A stretch of DNA of 64,000 nucleotides from RPQJ01 sp963748985 (GTDB lineage: Bacteria; Pseudomonadota; Gammaproteobacteria; Steroidobacterales; Steroidobacteraceae): NCBI GenBank assembly GCA_963748985.1, contig CAVVKQ010000003.1, positions 1 through 64,000 on the forward strand, given 5' to 3'. Made by a program: the position numbers and the translations under genes. Each line of letters starts with the position of its first letter. Position 1 is the stretch's first letter. Of the stretch, positions 8,637 through 17,562 are shown piece after piece. The notes beneath the pieces are model-generated. The model had not been told where the DNA came from, did no database searches, and saw only the letters and a program-made list of their open reading frames with translations.

Positions 8637-10231
8637 ACGAATCTCTCGCTGCCGTGCGATTACCACCGCTGCTCGAGCGGATTTCCGACTATGTCGAGTA
8701 CTACGCGCGACTCACGCCGCACGCGGAAGCGATGGTGCTCGACGATCGGCGCATCGACTTCGCAGAGCAGCAGCGCCGGGTCGACGACGTCGCCCGCGCA
8801 TTGATCGCGGCGGGCGTCGAACACGGGGATCGCGTCGCGACCCTGTCGACGCCACATTCTGACTTCTGGGTGCTGTTCCTTGCGAGCGCATCCATCGGCG
8901 CGATCTGGGTTGGCTTGAACCCGAGGTATCAGCTCGACGAGTACCGTTACGTGGTCGGTGACTGCGAACCTTGTCTATTGTTTGCGCGATCGCGGGTCGG
9001 CGACCGTGATTTCGCAGCGGACCTCGCGGCGCTTGGCAGCGGCGCCGGCGCGCCGGGACGGACCGTCATCCTCGGCGGCGACCCGGTACCGCCTGGAGCG
9101 TCGAGCTTCGACGAGTTCGTCGCACTCGGGCGCGGCGTCCCCGACCCCGAGCTTGCCGCACGCCGGGCCCGGGTCGCGTCGACTGATCCAGCCTTGATCG
9201 TCTACACGTCAGGCAGCACGGGCCGACCGAAGGGCGCGCTGCTCCCTCATCGCGGCCTGACGCGCTGCTGCCGCAATCAAATGCGCTACTGGCGTGCGGA
9301 TCCGGTCCGGGTCGTCAACTTCCTGCCGATCAACCATATCGGTTGCGTCGGTGACCTGTCCTCGTGGTGCCTCGTCGCCGGAGGCTGCATCGTATTCATG
9401 GAGAAGTTCGATCCGGCAGGCTCCATGCGCCTTTTCGCGCGAGAACGCTGCACGGTCTGGGGCGGCGTGCCGACGACACTCGTCATGTGCCTCGCCCTCC
9501 CCGACTTCCACCAGTACGACCTGTCGTCCCTGCAGTTGATCTTGTGGAGTGGCGCCGCTGCACCTGCCGCAACGATCCGGCAACTGCACTCGATCTCGCC
9601 GCGGCTCTCGAACTCCTACGGGCTCACCGAAACGGTCGGCTCCGTCACTTTCGCGGGCCCCTGCGAGGACATCGATCTGCTCGCAGAAACGGTCGGGCAT
9701 CCGGTGGATGACTATGAGGTCCGCATCGTGGACCAGGCCGGGCATCCAGTACCGCGCGGCGAACCGGGTGAGATCGTCGTTCGAGGTGATTTCGTGATGC
9801 GCGGCTACTGGCGCCGGCCACAAGAGACGAGCGAGACGATCGACGCGCAGGGCTGGCTGCACACGGGCGACCTCGCGCTCGAGCGACCCGACGGCGCGAT
9901 CAAGCTCGTGGGCCGGTTGCGCGAAATGTTCAAGTCCGGCGGCTACAACGTCTATCCGCGCGAGATCGAACAGGTGCTCGAAGCACAACCGGGCGTCGCG
10001 ATGGCGGCGGTGGTCGGCGTGCCCGACCCTGTCTTCAGCGAGGTCGGCCACGCATTCGTGTTGCGCGCGCCGGAGGCCTTGCTCGATGTCGCGGCACTCG
10101 ATGCTGCGTGCAGGTCCCGGCTGGCCAACTACAAGATACCGAAGCGGATCACGATTGCCGACGAGTTGCCCTTGCTCCCGATCGGCAAGCTCGACAAGCG
10201 CCGCCTGCGCGACATGGCGCTGGCGACCTGA
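8633..10231 (+). CDS. AMP-dependent acyl-CoA synthetase/ligase
   Basis: 532-aa adenylate-forming enzyme (ANL superfamily) that activates a carboxylic acid with ATP and CoA. The phosphate-binding loop is YTSGSTGRPKG at 191-201. Further on are YGLTETVG, TGDLALERPDG, the hinge with KSGGYNVYPREIE, and the catalytic-lysine tail PIGKLDKRR near the C-terminus. The start at GTG overlaps the MFS stop (GTGA), indicating translational coupling. Gene context points to a fatty or aromatic acid freed from the imported compound; chain specificity cannot be judged. Confidence 0.92.
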   Translation: MNESLAAVRLPPLLERISDYVEYYARLTPHAEAMVLDDRRIDFAEQQRRVDDVARALIAAGVEHGDRVATLSTPHSDFWVLFLASASIGAIWVGLNPRYQLDEYRYVVGDCEPCLLFARSRVGDRDFAADLAALGSGAGAPGRTVILGGDPVPPGASSFDEFVALGRGVPDPELAARRARVASTDPALIVYTSGSTGRPKGALLPHRGLTRCCRNQMRYWRADPVRVVNFLPINHIGCVGDLSSWCLVAGGCIVFMEKFDPAGSMRLFARERCTVWGGVPTTLVMCLALPDFHQYDLSSLQLILWSGAAAPAATIRQLHSISPRLSNSYGLTETVGSVTFAGPCEDIDLLAETVGHPVDDYEVRIVDQAGHPVPRGEPGEIVVRGDFVMRGYWRRPQETSETIDAQGWLHTGDLALERPDGAIKLVGRLREMFKSGGYNVYPREIEQVLEAQPGVAMAAVVGVPDPVFSEVGHAFVLRAPEALLDVAALDAACRSRLANYKIPKRITIADELPLLPIGKLDKRRLRDMALAT

Positions 10232-10232
10232 A

Positions 10233-11315
10233 TCAGGTGCGATGGATTCCTGCGAGGCGGTTCCACAGCAACGGCACCACGAACGTCGCGATGATCAACC
10301 AGCTCAGGGTGCCGTATCCCCGCGCGATCAGTGCCACGATACCTACCCGGTCCGCGACCAGGATCGCGAACGCGGCGACGAGAAACGACGTGGCAGTGCG
10401 ACGCAGTGCGTCGTGGCGCGCACCCGCCTGGCTATCGGAAAACAACCTCGCGGTGAATCCCTGGAGCACGCCGATCCCGGTCTGCACGAGCGTGCCGAAA
10501 ATCATGACCTGCAGTCCGACTTCGAGCCAGGCGAGATCGATACGCTGCAATAGGAGTTGCAGTGGTATGGGAGCATCGAGGGCGGCCGGATAAACCGCGA
10601 GCATGGCCAGGTAAAGGCAGAGGCCGGGGAGGATCGCAATCGGGCCGCACAGCGCGCCGCTGATCAGCGCGTCGTGTCGAGAACGCTGGTGGCGAACGCA
10701 ATAGAGTATCGCGGGGATCACCGCGACGTTGTAGCCGGCATACTGCAGTCCTCCGGCAACCCAGCTGCGTTTGCCCCCCGGACTGCTGACGAGCACGTCG
10801 ACGATCGAGTCACGGAACAGCCAGAGACTTGCCGCCAGCAGGGCGGCGTAGGCGACACACATGCCGATGCCCCAGACGCTGAACAGGCGCTCGATGGCCG
10901 CGGTGCCGCAATAGGCAAACAGCGTGACGAGCGAGAGCAGGACGATGGCGCCGGCGAGTTTCGGCACGCCGAGCAGCGTCACGCCGATCTCGCCCGCTGC
11001 GGCACCCAGCACGCACAGCACCAGCACCAGGATGGCCACGTAACTCAGGTCGAACAGCGGCCAGGCCCGGCCGAGCAGCACCCGGAAGAACCGCCGGTAG
11101 TCGAACGCCGATGCCTCACGCGCGAGTTCAAACGACAGGGCCGCCACCACGCTCCAGGTCGCTGCAGTCACTGCGAGGCCGGCCAGGCCCGCAACCGGGC
11201 CAGCGGTCAGGAAGAATTCCACGATCTCCCGGCCGGTGGCATAACCGCCGCCAATGACGATCGACATGAATGCGAACGACGGCAGCCACCGGCGTTGCCA
11301 GGCGGACTCGATCAC
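10233..11315 (-). CDS. YkvI-like membrane transporter (APC superfamily)
   Basis: 360-aa integral membrane protein with ten or more predicted helices. It opens with FAFMSIVIGGGYATGREIVEFF, the glycine-rich first helix of the YkvI group, which is related to branched-chain amino acid and NSS/APC carriers. It converges with the acyl-CoA ligase gene (1 bp apart) and is divergent from the enoyl-CoA hydratase gene, sharing the 100-bp region that holds operator site B. An amino-acid-like substrate is likely from the family and would fit the peptidase and deacylase genes nearby. GTG start. Confidence 0.78.
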   Translation of the reverse strand: MIESAWQRRWLPSFAFMSIVIGGGYATGREIVEFFLTAGPVAGLAGLAVTAATWSVVAALSFELAREASAFDYRRFFRVLLGRAWPLFDLSYVAILVLVLCVLGAAAGEIGVTLLGVPKLAGAIVLLSLVTLFAYCGTAAIERLFSVWGIGMCVAYAALLAASLWLFRDSIVDVLVSSPGGKRSWVAGGLQYAGYNVAVIPAILYCVRHQRSRHDALISGALCGPIAILPGLCLYLAMLAVYPAALDAPIPLQLLLQRIDLAWLEVGLQVMIFGTLVQTGIGVLQGFTARLFSDSQAGARHDALRRTATSFLVAAFAILVADRVGIVALIARGYGTLSWLIIATFVVPLLWNRLAGIHRT

Positions 11316-11395
11316 CGCGCGTAACCCCCTCGGTGGCGTGGATTGCCGCCGCGAACGATGTGACTATGCGACACGACTGTATCTTGGTATAAATA

Positions 11396-11410
11396 TTGTC
11401 CATCGGTCAA
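11396..11410. promoter_or_regulatory. TetR-type operator, site B
   Basis: TTGTCCATCGGTCAA, one mismatch from the perfect palindrome. It lies between the divergent YkvI-like and enoyl-CoA hydratase genes. Just upstream on the plus strand is an extended -10 box, TGGTATAAAT, so the site would cover the start of transcription toward the hydratase. On the minus strand GGTCAA reads TTGACC and could serve as a -35. Confidence 0.65.
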
Positions 11411-11435
11411 ATTGTGCTGTCGCACGGGTACTGAA

Positions 11436-12170
11436 TTGAACGACATCGACCTGGAAGTGCTCGACGGCGTGGCTGTCGCCCGCTTCGCCCGCCCCGATTG
11501 CCTGAATGCATTCCGGCGTGGGACATACGCGGAACTGCGGGGAATCGCCGAGCGATTCGAACGCGAAGCGTCGTGGCACGCGCTCGTGTTGACCGGCACC
11601 GGACGTGCGTTCTGCGCGGGCCAGGACCTGGACGACATCGCCGGCATGGACGTCTCCGCGGACGCGGTGGCAAGGGCGATCGACGACATCCAGGGCATCA
11701 CACGCGCGCTGGCCGCGTCTTCCAAGCCGACGCTCGCGGCCATCAACGGGCTCGCGGTCGGGTTCGGCCTCGAATGCACGCTGGCGGCCGACCTGCGCAT
11801 CACGGTCCCGTCCGCGTACTTCATGCTGCCGGAGCTCGGGCGCGGGCTGTTCCACACCAATGGCACCTACCACTACCTGCCTGCGCTCGTGGGGCTGGGT
11901 CTTGCTACGGACATGATATTGACAGGTCGCCGGATCGACGCCACCGAGGCGTTGTCCGTCGGACTGGTGTCCCGCGTCATCCCCGACGCCGACCTCGCCT
12001 CGCAGGCGCTGGAGATGGCCGGGCGTCTCGCAGCCTTGGACCCAAAGGCTCTCGCCTGGTCGCGCAGGTGCCTGCGTGACCAGGGACCGCGCACGCAGCT
12101 CGACGCCGCGTTGCAGTTCGAAACGACGGCCTGCCTCGATCTACTTACCCGCACGAAATCAGTACCATGA
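11436..12170 (+). CDS. Enoyl-CoA hydratase/isomerase family protein
   Basis: Crotonase-fold protein of about 244 aa. The first oxyanion-hole segment is TGTGRAFCAGQDLDDIAGMD and the second GLAVGFGLECTLAADLRI. The catalytic-region helix reads FMLPELGRGLFHTNGTYHYL. No ATG fits; a TTG at 11436 gives the N-terminus NDIDLEVLDGVAVARF expected for the family, and a TTG at 11412 would lengthen it by eight residues. The 3' end overlaps the next ATG by 4 bp, so it is co-transcribed with the second serine hydrolase. It probably acts on CoA thioesters made by the nearby ligase. Confidence 0.85.
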   Translation: MNDIDLEVLDGVAVARFARPDCLNAFRRGTYAELRGIAERFEREASWHALVLTGTGRAFCAGQDLDDIAGMDVSADAVARAIDDIQGITRALAASSKPTLAAINGLAVGFGLECTLAADLRITVPSAYFMLPELGRGLFHTNGTYHYLPALVGLGLATDMILTGRRIDATEALSVGLVSRVIPDADLASQALEMAGRLAALDPKALAWSRRCLRDQGPRTQLDAALQFETTACLDLLTRTKSVP

Positions 12171-13585
12171 AGAAACCGTTCATCCGCATCGTCGCGATCG
12201 CCCTGTCCGTGCTGGCACTGCAGCTTGCGCGGCCTGCCATTGCAGAATCCCTGCCCGAACAGACGCGCACGCGGCTCGCGGCCACCGTTGCGGAGTTCTA
12301 CGAGCGCGCCGGACCACCGGCAGTGACTGTGCTGGTCGACCGCAAGGGTGAGACCGTGTTCGAGTTCTCGATCGGCCTTGCCGACATTGGCGAGCAGCGC
12401 GCCCCGGGCAGCGACAGCGTCTTTGCGATCGGCTCGATCACGAAGTCGTTCACGGCGCTCGCCACGCTGCAGCTGGTGGATGCCGGCAAGGTGTCGCTCG
12501 ACGACACCGTCGGCAAGTGGCTTCCCGACTATGCCGGACCTGCACGCGACGTCACCGTGGCCCACTTGCTCGATCACACGTCCGGCATCCCGAACTACAC
12601 GGAAATCAAGCCGCTGTATCCGAAGCTCGAGCGCAATGCATGGACGCGCGACGAAATGGTGGCGAACTTTGCGCCGTTGCCGCTGCAGTTCGAGCCCGGC
12701 ACGCGCTGGAGCTACACCAATTCCGGCTACTACCTGCTCGGGCTGATCATCGAGCAGGCGAGCGGACTCGACTATTACGAATACCTGGGCCGGAACGTGT
12801 TTGTTCCGCTCGGCATGACGCGGAGTTTCAGCGGCAATGATGCCGAAATCGTGTCCGGCCGGGTGCGTGGCTATCGTGTTCGCGACGGCGTCACGTACAA
12901 CGCTTCGCCCTGGCACTACCTGGTGCCGTTCGCGGCGGGATCGCTATTGTCGACGGCGAAGGATCTCGCACGATATCGGCGTGGCGTTTTCACCTCGCCC
13001 CGGTTCTCCCCGTCGTTGCGCGCGCTCGTCACTCGCACGGTCCCTTTGCAGGACGGCACTGCCAACCTTTACGCGCTCGGAGGCCTGATCGATTCGGAAT
13101 TCGGGGGACATCGCAAGTTGTCGCATTCGGGCGAGATCTTCGGCTTTCATTCCGACCATGCGTATTACCCGGCAGAGGACCTGACCATCGTCGTGCTGAC
13201 GAACCGCGCGGGATTGATGCCGTCGCCGGTTTCGCTCGAGCGCAAGCTCGCGCGAATCCTGCTCGACGTCCAGGCGCCCGACACGATGCCCGTTGCGATC
13301 AAACCGGTCGAACTGGAGCGCTATGCCGGCGACTTCGACTTGCGCCCGTTCCTGTTCGGGCCGGAGCGCTACACGTTCGCGATCGAGAACGGTTCACTGG
13401 TGGTGAAGATCGGCGGAGCCGAGGCACCTGGCCTGCCGCTCATCCCCGTCGGCCGGCACCGCTTTGCAATGGCACTGGATGACGAGTGGACGTTCGACTT
13501 CGACGTACCGCAGCGAGGTCCGGCTTCGGGCTTCACGATGCACGTGGCGGACGGCCGCCTGACGGGCTATCGGGCAACGCACTGA
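12167..13585 (+). CDS. Secreted serine hydrolase, beta-lactamase family (second copy)
   Basis: 472 aa with a clear Sec signal peptide (cleavage after about residue 26, ARPAIA). Catalytic motifs are S90-I-T-K93, Y183-T-N185 and HSG in KLSHSGEIFGFH. A C-terminal domain of about 120 residues follows the hydrolase domain. It is not a tandem duplicate of the hydrolase at 5323: the two share family motifs but differ through most of their length. Its last 19 bp overlap the convergent P1-peptidase gene. Likely a periplasmic or secreted esterase, amidase or D-peptidase. Confidence 0.88.
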   Translation: MKKPFIRIVAIALSVLALQLARPAIAESLPEQTRTRLAATVAEFYERAGPPAVTVLVDRKGETVFEFSIGLADIGEQRAPGSDSVFAIGSITKSFTALATLQLVDAGKVSLDDTVGKWLPDYAGPARDVTVAHLLDHTSGIPNYTEIKPLYPKLERNAWTRDEMVANFAPLPLQFEPGTRWSYTNSGYYLLGLIIEQASGLDYYEYLGRNVFVPLGMTRSFSGNDAEIVSGRVRGYRVRDGVTYNASPWHYLVPFAAGSLLSTAKDLARYRRGVFTSPRFSPSLRALVTRTVPLQDGTANLYALGGLIDSEFGGHRKLSHSGEIFGFHSDHAYYPAEDLTIVVLTNRAGLMPSPVSLERKLARILLDVQAPDTMPVAIKPVELERYAGDFDLRPFLFGPERYTFAIENGSLVVKIGGAEAPGLPLIPVGRHRFAMALDDEWTFDFDVPQRGPASGFTMHVADGRLTGYRATH

Positions 13586-14814
13586 CTGCCAGCGTCGGAC
13601 CCGCCAGGCAGTGCATTCGCTGCCGTAGCAGTTGCATTCGACGTCCTGACGTCAGCCGCAAGCCGCCCATGGTCGCGCAGCGCTTGCTGCAACCGGTCAT
13701 GCGGCAGCGCCTGCACGGTGTTGCCGTTGACACCGGTCATGGCGACATTGGCGACCAGTGAATTGACGATGGCCTCTTCCGTCGCCAGGGCGGTGGCTTC
13801 AAGTACAGGGTTCATCTCGAACGAATCCACGAAGCGAGCCACCTGGTGACCAGGTCCATCCGCCTTGGCGGCGACTGTGCTGAACGCAAGGAAGATGTCG
13901 CCAGACGTCGTGCCGGACATGCCGCCCGTTCGGGCCATGCCGTGCGTGGCCCGCAGCGCCAGTCGTCGCAGCTGATGCGGCAGCAGGGGCGCGTCTGTCG
14001 CGATGACCGCAATGATGGAACCGTCCTTGCGTGACCCACGCGAGGGCATCAGGTCCTTGATCTCCGCGCCGACCGGGACGCCCGCGACCGTCAACTGGCT
14101 GCGGCCGCCGAAGTTCGACTGCACGAGCACGCCCACCGTGTAGCCGCCGAGTTCCGCCGGCAGCACGCGCGAGGATGTGCCGATGCCGCCCTTGAACGCG
14201 AATGCCATCATGCCGGTGCCGCCGCCGACGCTGCCTTCCGCGACCGGTCCGGCACGCGCGATATCCATCGCGGCGAAGGCATCCTCGGCGCGAACGTGCT
14301 GGCCGAAGGTGTCGTTGAGAAACCCGTCGTACGTCTCACCGACCACCGGCAGGATGTGGGGAAACAGCCGTTCCTCGTCAGGACCCAGTCGCTTGCGGTA
14401 CCAGCCGATGACCGCGTCGCGCACGACGCCCACGCTGCCTGTGCCGGTGAGCATCACCGGGCCACTGAAGAGCCCCACTTCTTCGATGAGCGCACGACCG
14501 GTGAGTTCGCCGGTCCCGTTGGCAACGAACACACCGGCGTGCACGAACCCATCGAAAGTCCGACCCTGCGGGAACACCGCGGTGACACCTGTCCGCACCG
14601 GTCCCCGGCCCATGACCAGCGCACCGTCGCCCGCGACCAGCGTGCGGTGGCCGACTTCGACGCCGGGTACGTCAGTGATCGCATTGCAGGCCCCTGGTGT
14701 GCCCGGGAACGGCACGCCTAGGTCGCGCGCACGCGGCGATGCAGCGTCGCCGGGCTGGACGGGCGCCAGGCCGAAAGTAGCGACCATGAGAAGGGTCAAA
14801 ACCGGGTGCTGCAT
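13567..14814 (-). CDS. P1-family (DmpA-like) beta-aminopeptidase
   Basis: 415-aa S58-family N-terminal nucleophile hydrolase of the DmpA/BapA type. These enzymes self-cleave before a serine and then release N-terminal D-amino or beta-amino residues from peptides, amides and esters. The cleavage region DGSIIAVIATDAPLLPHQL is present, putting the nucleophile at about S266. A signal peptide (MQHPVLTLLMVATFGLAPVQPGDA) suggests export. It is divergent from the D-aminoacylase-like gene; operator site C lies between them and supplies the -35 of its likely promoter. Its presence is a main reason to suspect a D- or beta-amino-containing substrate for the cluster. Confidence 0.9.
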   Translation of the reverse strand: MQHPVLTLLMVATFGLAPVQPGDAASPRARDLGVPFPGTPGACNAITDVPGVEVGHRTLVAGDGALVMGRGPVRTGVTAVFPQGRTFDGFVHAGVFVANGTGELTGRALIEEVGLFSGPVMLTGTGSVGVVRDAVIGWYRKRLGPDEERLFPHILPVVGETYDGFLNDTFGQHVRAEDAFAAMDIARAGPVAEGSVGGGTGMMAFAFKGGIGTSSRVLPAELGGYTVGVLVQSNFGGRSQLTVAGVPVGAEIKDLMPSRGSRKDGSIIAVIATDAPLLPHQLRRLALRATHGMARTGGMSGTTSGDIFLAFSTVAAKADGPGHQVARFVDSFEMNPVLEATALATEEAIVNSLVANVAMTGVNGNTVQALPHDRLQQALRDHGRLAADVRTSNATATAANALPGGSDAGSQCVAR

Positions 14815-14849
14815 GGTTTGCCGTCCGCGCTGGGTGAAAAGCCTTGTCT

Positions 14850-14877
14850 ATCGTATAGTATATTGACCATCGGTCAA
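14850..14877 (-). promoter_or_regulatory. Promoter of the DmpA-like gene, overlapping site C
   Basis: On the minus strand TTGACC (14877-14872) is followed after 16 bp by TACGAT (14855-14850). The ATG is 36 bp further. The -35 is one half of the perfect operator palindrome. Confidence 0.45.
14863..14877. promoter_or_regulatory. TetR-type operator, site C (perfect palindrome)
   Basis: TTGACCATCGGTCAA: two perfect 6-bp arms around ATC, with one further matching base pair outside. It lies between the divergent DmpA-like and D-aminoacylase-like genes. The latter operon includes the TetR gene, so this site would give autoregulation. Best-conserved member of the set. Confidence 0.7.
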
Positions 14878-14913
14878 TTTCAGCCAGGCAACGCCGTCGA
14901 GAGAGGCCCGTTC

Positions 14914-16614
14914 ATGCACGCACGATCCCTGTTCCAGGCCGCGCTGGCCTGCCTGTTGGTGGCGTCGCCCGCAGGCCCGGCTGCGACCGGGACTGCACCA
15001 CGCTACGACGTGCTGCTGCGCGGCGGGTTGATCGTCGACGGCACGGGCGCCCCGCCCTTCCGTGCGGACATAGCGGTCGCGGGTGACCGGATCGTACTGG
15101 TCGGCCAGGCGCCGCCGGACGCGGTAGCACGCCTCGAACGCGACGCAACCGGACTGATCGTGACGCCCGGCTTCATCGACCTTCACAGTCATGCCGACGA
15201 GGACGTGGAATTCCCGGACTACCGCGCGACCCCGGCCATGGTGCGCCAGGGCGTGACATTGGCCGTTTTCGGCGTGGATGGCGAAAGCGAGCCGCTCGCG
15301 GCACGCGAGTTCCGCCGGCGCCTCGGCAAGGACGGCATCGGCGTCAATCACATGACCTACGCGGGTCACAATGGCATCCGGCATGCGGTCATGGGCGACG
15401 CGCCGCGACCCGCCACGCAGCAGGAACTGGACCAGATGCGCGAGCGGGTGCGGGTCGGCATGAGCGATGGCGCAATTGGCTTGTCGACCGGCCTCATGTA
15501 CCTGCCCGGACGTCACGCGACCACGGACGAGGTCGTGGCGCTTGCCAGGGTCGCCGCGGATTACGGCGGTCGCTACGACACGCACGACCGCGACCCCGCG
15601 AACGACATGCTCGGTTCGCTGGCTGAAGGCCTTGCCATCGGCCGCAGCGCCGGGCTCGAGGCGCACATTGCGCACCTGAAGGCGGTTGGCCGGCGCAACT
15701 TCGGCCAGGTTCCGGGGATCCTCGACCTGTTCGCAGTCGCGCAGAAGTCCGGCCCCGTGAGTGCCGATATCTATCCTTACGACGGCGCGGCTGCACGGAT
15801 TGCAATGGAGATCCTGGTGCCACCTGCCGGCTCGGCCGCGGCGGCGACTGCAGCGCTACTCGAGAATCCACGCCTGGACGAGCATGAGCGTCGCGAACTG
15901 CTGAGGTCGTTGGAATCGCAGTGGCGGGAAGTCCTCGCCTCGCCGGGCTTGCGCGCAGCCGCGCAGAAAGCGACCGAGCACCCTGCCGCCGACGTCTACA
16001 GCTGGGTTACGGCGGTGGGTTACGAATCGTTCCGGGTCGTGAGCAGCGCGCGTCCAGGGCTGGTGGGACAAATGCTCGTCGACATCGCGGCCGAACGCGG
16101 TGTAACGCCCTTCGAGGCACTGGCAGAGCTCGTACAGGTCGAAGGCGCGCGGGCCAAGCTGACCCTGGGCGCTGTCGACGAAGCGGAAATGCGGCAGCTG
16201 TTGCGGCAACCCTGGATGATGGTGGCGAGCGACGGACGCGAGCGCGGCGTCGAGGGTGGGCGCGGCCACCCTCGCTTCCGCGGCAGCTTCGCACGCGTCC
16301 TGGCCCGGTACGTGCGGGACGAACGCGTGCTGACGCTGCCGGAGGCGGTGCACAAGATGAGCGGCCAATCCGCCGCCTATTTGAATCTCGTCGATCGCGG
16401 TGTGATCCGTCCCGGCGCTATGGCCGACCTTGCCGTCTTCGACCTCGCTGCGGTTCATGACCGCTCGACCTGGGATCAACCGGAACTCTACGCCGAGGGA
16501 TTCCAGCACGTGCTGGTCAATGGCACGCCTGCACTGCTCGATGGCACACCGACGGGTGCGCTCGCTGGCCGCTTCGTGCCGTATTCGGGCAGCACCCGCG
16601 AGACGCCGCGATGA
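14914..16614 (+). CDS. N-acyl-D-amino-acid deacylase family amidohydrolase
   Basis: 566-aa amidohydrolase of the D-aminoacylase group, which removes acyl chains from N-acyl-D-amino acids. Metal ligands H91 and H93 are in GFIDLHSHADEDVEF. Further ligand segments are EAHIAHLKAVG, SDGRERGVEGGRGHPRFRG and the C-terminal PGAMADLAVFD that closes the composite domain. A signal peptide (ALACLLVASPAGPAATG) implies export, unusual for classic cytoplasmic D-aminoacylases but common in this secreted subgroup. ATG chosen because GAGAGG lies just upstream. The gene starts 37 bp after operator C and overlaps the PhyH gene by 4 bp. Confidence 0.88.
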   Translation: MHARSLFQAALACLLVASPAGPAATGTAPRYDVLLRGGLIVDGTGAPPFRADIAVAGDRIVLVGQAPPDAVARLERDATGLIVTPGFIDLHSHADEDVEFPDYRATPAMVRQGVTLAVFGVDGESEPLAAREFRRRLGKDGIGVNHMTYAGHNGIRHAVMGDAPRPATQQELDQMRERVRVGMSDGAIGLSTGLMYLPGRHATTDEVVALARVAADYGGRYDTHDRDPANDMLGSLAEGLAIGRSAGLEAHIAHLKAVGRRNFGQVPGILDLFAVAQKSGPVSADIYPYDGAAARIAMEILVPPAGSAAAATAALLENPRLDEHERRELLRSLESQWREVLASPGLRAAAQKATEHPAADVYSWVTAVGYESFRVVSSARPGLVGQMLVDIAAERGVTPFEALAELVQVEGARAKLTLGAVDEAEMRQLLRQPWMMVASDGRERGVEGGRGHPRFRGSFARVLARYVRDERVLTLPEAVHKMSGQSAAYLNLVDRGVIRPGAMADLAVFDLAAVHDRSTWDQPELYAEGFQHVLVNGTPALLDGTPTGALAGRFVPYSGSTRETPR

Positions 16615-17450
16615 CGAGCACCGCATTGCTGCAAGGGACACCGCTCCGCGAGGTGACTGCCGACGACATCGCAACCTACGAGCGCGACGGCGTAGTGCTG
16701 CTGCCTGGGATCTTCGGTGCCGATTGGCTTGACCTGCTGCGTGCAGGTGTCGATCGCTGCATGTCGACCCCGGGCCCGCATGCGGTGCTTGGCGATCGCT
16801 CGCAGCCCGGGTTCTTCTTCGGCGATCAGGACATGTGGTTGCGACTGCCGGAGTTCCGCCGGCTTGTGCACGAGTCGCCCGCGGCACTGATCGCGGCGCG
16901 AATCATGCGCGCGAGCCGGATCAATTTCTTCTTCGACCAGGTCATCGTCAAGGAGCCGGGTACCGAACAACGCACGCCCTGGCACCAGGACCAGCCGTAC
17001 TGGGCCGTTTCGGGTCACCAGGTCTGCGCTATATGGCTGGCGCTGGATGACGTCGCAAGTGAGAACTGCGTGGAATTCGTGCTGGGCTCGCACCAGTGGG
17101 GCACGGAATTCAATCCGCAGCACTTCGCCGACGGCAGTGGCTACGCGGGCACCGGGTTGCCGCCATTGCCGGACATCGAAGCCCAGCGCGAGCAGTACCC
17201 GATCGGCAGCTTTGCGGTCCAGGCGGGAGACTGCATCGTTTTCAACGCGATGACGGTCCATGGCGCCCCCGGCAATCGTTCGCTCGCGCGACGAAGACGT
17301 GCCGTCTCGACTCGCTGGTGCGGCGACGACGCGCGATACCGAGTTCGCGCGGGCGAGGTCGCGGTACCGTCCTGCGACCCCGGATTGCAGGATGGCGACA
17401 TCCTCGACTGTGAAATATTCCCGCGAGTCTGGCAGCACGAACCGGCCTGA
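16611..17450 (+). CDS. PhyH-family Fe(II)/2-oxoglutarate dioxygenase
   Basis: 279-aa phytanoyl-CoA dioxygenase-like protein. The iron ligands are visible: H125-x-D127 in TPWHQDQPYW and the distal H217 in MTVHGAPGNRS, with R223 placed to bind 2-oxoglutarate. Family members hydroxylate acyl-CoAs or small metabolites. The ATG overlaps the stop of the deacylase gene and tetR follows 112 bp later. A role in hydroxylating the acyl or amino part of the cluster's substrate is possible; the sequence alone does not define it. Confidence 0.86.
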   Translation: MTSTALLQGTPLREVTADDIATYERDGVVLLPGIFGADWLDLLRAGVDRCMSTPGPHAVLGDRSQPGFFFGDQDMWLRLPEFRRLVHESPAALIAARIMRASRINFFFDQVIVKEPGTEQRTPWHQDQPYWAVSGHQVCAIWLALDDVASENCVEFVLGSHQWGTEFNPQHFADGSGYAGTGLPPLPDIEAQREQYPIGSFAVQAGDCIVFNAMTVHGAPGNRSLARRRRAVSTRWCGDDARYRVRAGEVAVPSCDPGLQDGDILDCEIFPRVWQHEPA

Positions 17451-17562
17451 CTTGTCCTTGACCATCGCCGGCGGCAGCGTTCAGCGTCGGACCCGGCAGG
17501 CAAGTGGGCTAAACTACAGTCGCGAGCCAGGTGGACCCCACGCATTCCGGAACGAAGACTCG

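Noticed and set aside
17458..17467. TTGACCATCG half-site upstream of tetR
   Set aside because: Only the left half matches; the right half (CCGGC) does not. Too weak to call an operator, although autoregulation through site C remains possible.
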